This document shows positions 21,602-22,561 of a stretch of DNA of 22,561 nt, piece after piece. The stretch lies in contig DASPQV010000013.1 in assembly GCA_035624785.1 (NCBI GenBank), positions 1-22,561 of the forward strand, given 5' to 3'. Below the pieces are notes generated by a model. It made no database searches and was not told the DNA's origin. It saw only the letters and a program-made list of their open reading frames with translations. Source of the stretch: JAJZNI01 sp035624785. Lineage in GTDB: Bacteria; Chloroflexota; Dormibacteria; Aeolococcales; Aeolococcaceae. Position 1 is the stretch's first letter. Each line of letters starts with the position of its first letter. The position numbers and the translations under genes were made by a program.

Positions 21602-22561
21602 ATGCGGCGTCCTCGCCTGACGCTCCCGCTGGTCAACCCGCGACGCCGGCTGCGCGACCGGCTCCTGGCCGCCATGCTCGTGGTTGCCCTGGTGCCGGCG
21701 GGGGTCCTCTTCGTCCTCACCGCCATCAACCTCCGCGCCATCATCGAGCAGACCACCAATCAGACCGACCAGACCCTGGTGAGCGGCGCGGAGAAGAGCC
21801 TCCAGGACGGGATCTCCAAATGGGCGGGCAACCTCTCCCACTCGCTGGGGCAACTCCCGAGAAGCCTGGACGGGCTGGCGAGCACCGTCGGGGTCGATTC
21901 CAGGGTCGGCGCGATCGCGCCCACCCAGCCCTGGTCTTCCAGTGACGGCGTCTACGTCACCGGGTTCACCGCGACGGCGCCGGCCCCGGCGGGGTCGAGC
22001 ACGCCGCCGCCGGCGGACCTGCTGGTGGGCACCGCGCCAGCCAGCGTGACCGTCACGGTCGACCAGCAGGCGACCACCCTGAAGAAGATGGGACAGCCGG
22101 TCCTGGGCCAGATGACCGGGATCCTGGCGCACTCCGAGGGGTTCTCGATAGCCGATGTCTGGATCCTCGACCTCGCCGACAACGCGGCTTTGGTCGCCCC
22201 GCCGCCGCAGCCCATCCAGGGGGTCAACCTGGCCGCCAACCCCCAGGGGGCGCCGGTCACGCTGCTGCCGGAGGGCTCGGCGGCCTTCATCCAGCCGTCC
22301 AGCGGCACCCCGGCGAACCAGTGGACCCAGCCGTACCTCAACCAGCTGCTCGGGCAGTGGGTGGTGAGCGTCTGGGCCCTGGACGGCAACGGCCTGGTGG
22401 TGGGCGCCGACATCCCGCTCCAGCAGTTCAACCAGACGATCGCCTCCGTGCCTTCGGTGGGCAGCTCGGCCTCCTACCCGCTGCTGCTGGCGGCGGACCA
22501 GTCGGGCCGGGTCGTGGTGGTCGGCTGGGGGGCCACCGGCAAGGACTTCCCGTCGGCCCTG
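21602..22561 (+). CDS. Membrane sensor protein, N-terminal part (runs off the right edge)
   Basis: An open frame of 320 codons with no stop reaches the window end, so the C-terminus is missing. It starts with a basic segment (RRPRLTLPLVNPRRRLRDR), then a single membrane helix (about 20-43, LLAAMLVVALVPAGVLFVL), then a large extracytoplasmic domain. That domain begins with a long helix rich in Gln, Thr and Ser (IIEQTTNQTDQTLVSGAEKS) and continues with strands such as FSIADVWILDLADNAALV and WVVSVWALDGNGLVVGADI. This order resembles the dCACHE sensor domains of histidine kinases, phosphatases and chemoreceptors; the output domain is not visible, so the class is open. GGAG six bases upstream favours the ATG at 21602 over the in-frame ATG at 21596. 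It is divergent from tldD. Confidence 0.75.
   Translation, partial: MRRPRLTLPLVNPRRRLRDRLLAAMLVVALVPAGVLFVLTAINLRAIIEQTTNQTDQTLVSGAEKSLQDGISKWAGNLSHSLGQLPRSLDGLASTVGVDSRVGAIAPTQPWSSSDGVYVTGFTATAPAPAGSSTPPPADLLVGTAPASVTVTVDQQATTLKKMGQPVLGQMTGILAHSEGFSIADVWILDLADNAALVAPPPQPIQGVNLAANPQGAPVTLLPEGSAAFIQPSSGTPANQWTQPYLNQLLGQWVVSVWALDGNGLVVGADIPLQQFNQTIASVPSVGSSASYPLLLAADQSGRVVVVGWGATGKDFPSAL

Noticed and set aside
1..22561. tRNA or rRNA genes, insertion sequences, phage genes, attachment sites
   Set aside because: Reading both strands I found no transposase or integrase motifs, no terminal inverted repeats with target duplications, and no recognisable tRNA or rRNA sequence.

Overview
The window is a very GC-rich bacterial chromosomal segment with no sign of plasmid, phage or transposon content. 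Codon third positions are mostly G or C, GTG and TTG starts are common, genes sit close together on both strands, and many starts lie 6 to 10 bases after a TAnnnT -10 element, as expected for leaderless mRNAs. Together with the gene content this suggests a soil-type high-GC lineage such as Actinomycetota, Chloroflexota or Dormibacterota. I cannot fix the phylum from the sequence alone.

Left part (1-5660): Lon protease and an upstream zinc alcohol dehydrogenase on the minus strand. Divergent from them are a GNAT acetyltransferase, a membrane-anchored thioredoxin-like protein and a small multi-pass membrane protein. A two-copy, 76-bp tandem repeat with hairpin potential begins exactly at the GNAT stop codon.

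Middle part (5675-11700): a glutamate-dehydrogenase-family protein with an altered active-site motif (minus strand), divergent from a histone H1-like Lys/Arg-Ala repeat protein that is followed by a strong hairpin terminator. Next come a duplicated-domain protein of unknown role, a UPF0104/LPG-synthase-type membrane protein paired with an NAD-dependent sugar epimerase, a small membrane-anchored protein, and an isolated infA coding an N-terminally extended IF-1.

Right part (11812-22561): a full-length cobalamin-dependent methionine synthase (metH) divergent from infA; a lipoprotein and a DHA2-type MFS exporter divergent from one compact bidirectional promoter; a tldD-tldE pair followed by an orphan receiver protein (minus strand); and, divergent from tldD, the first 320 codons of a membrane sensor that runs off the right edge.

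Most genes are conserved housekeeping or accessory functions. I did not find an obvious new multi-gene system. The points most worth a second look are the 76-bp structured tandem repeat, the glutamate dehydrogenase lacking its usual catalytic Asp, the extended and displaced IF-1, the overlapping bidirectional promoters, and the prevalence of leaderless starts.
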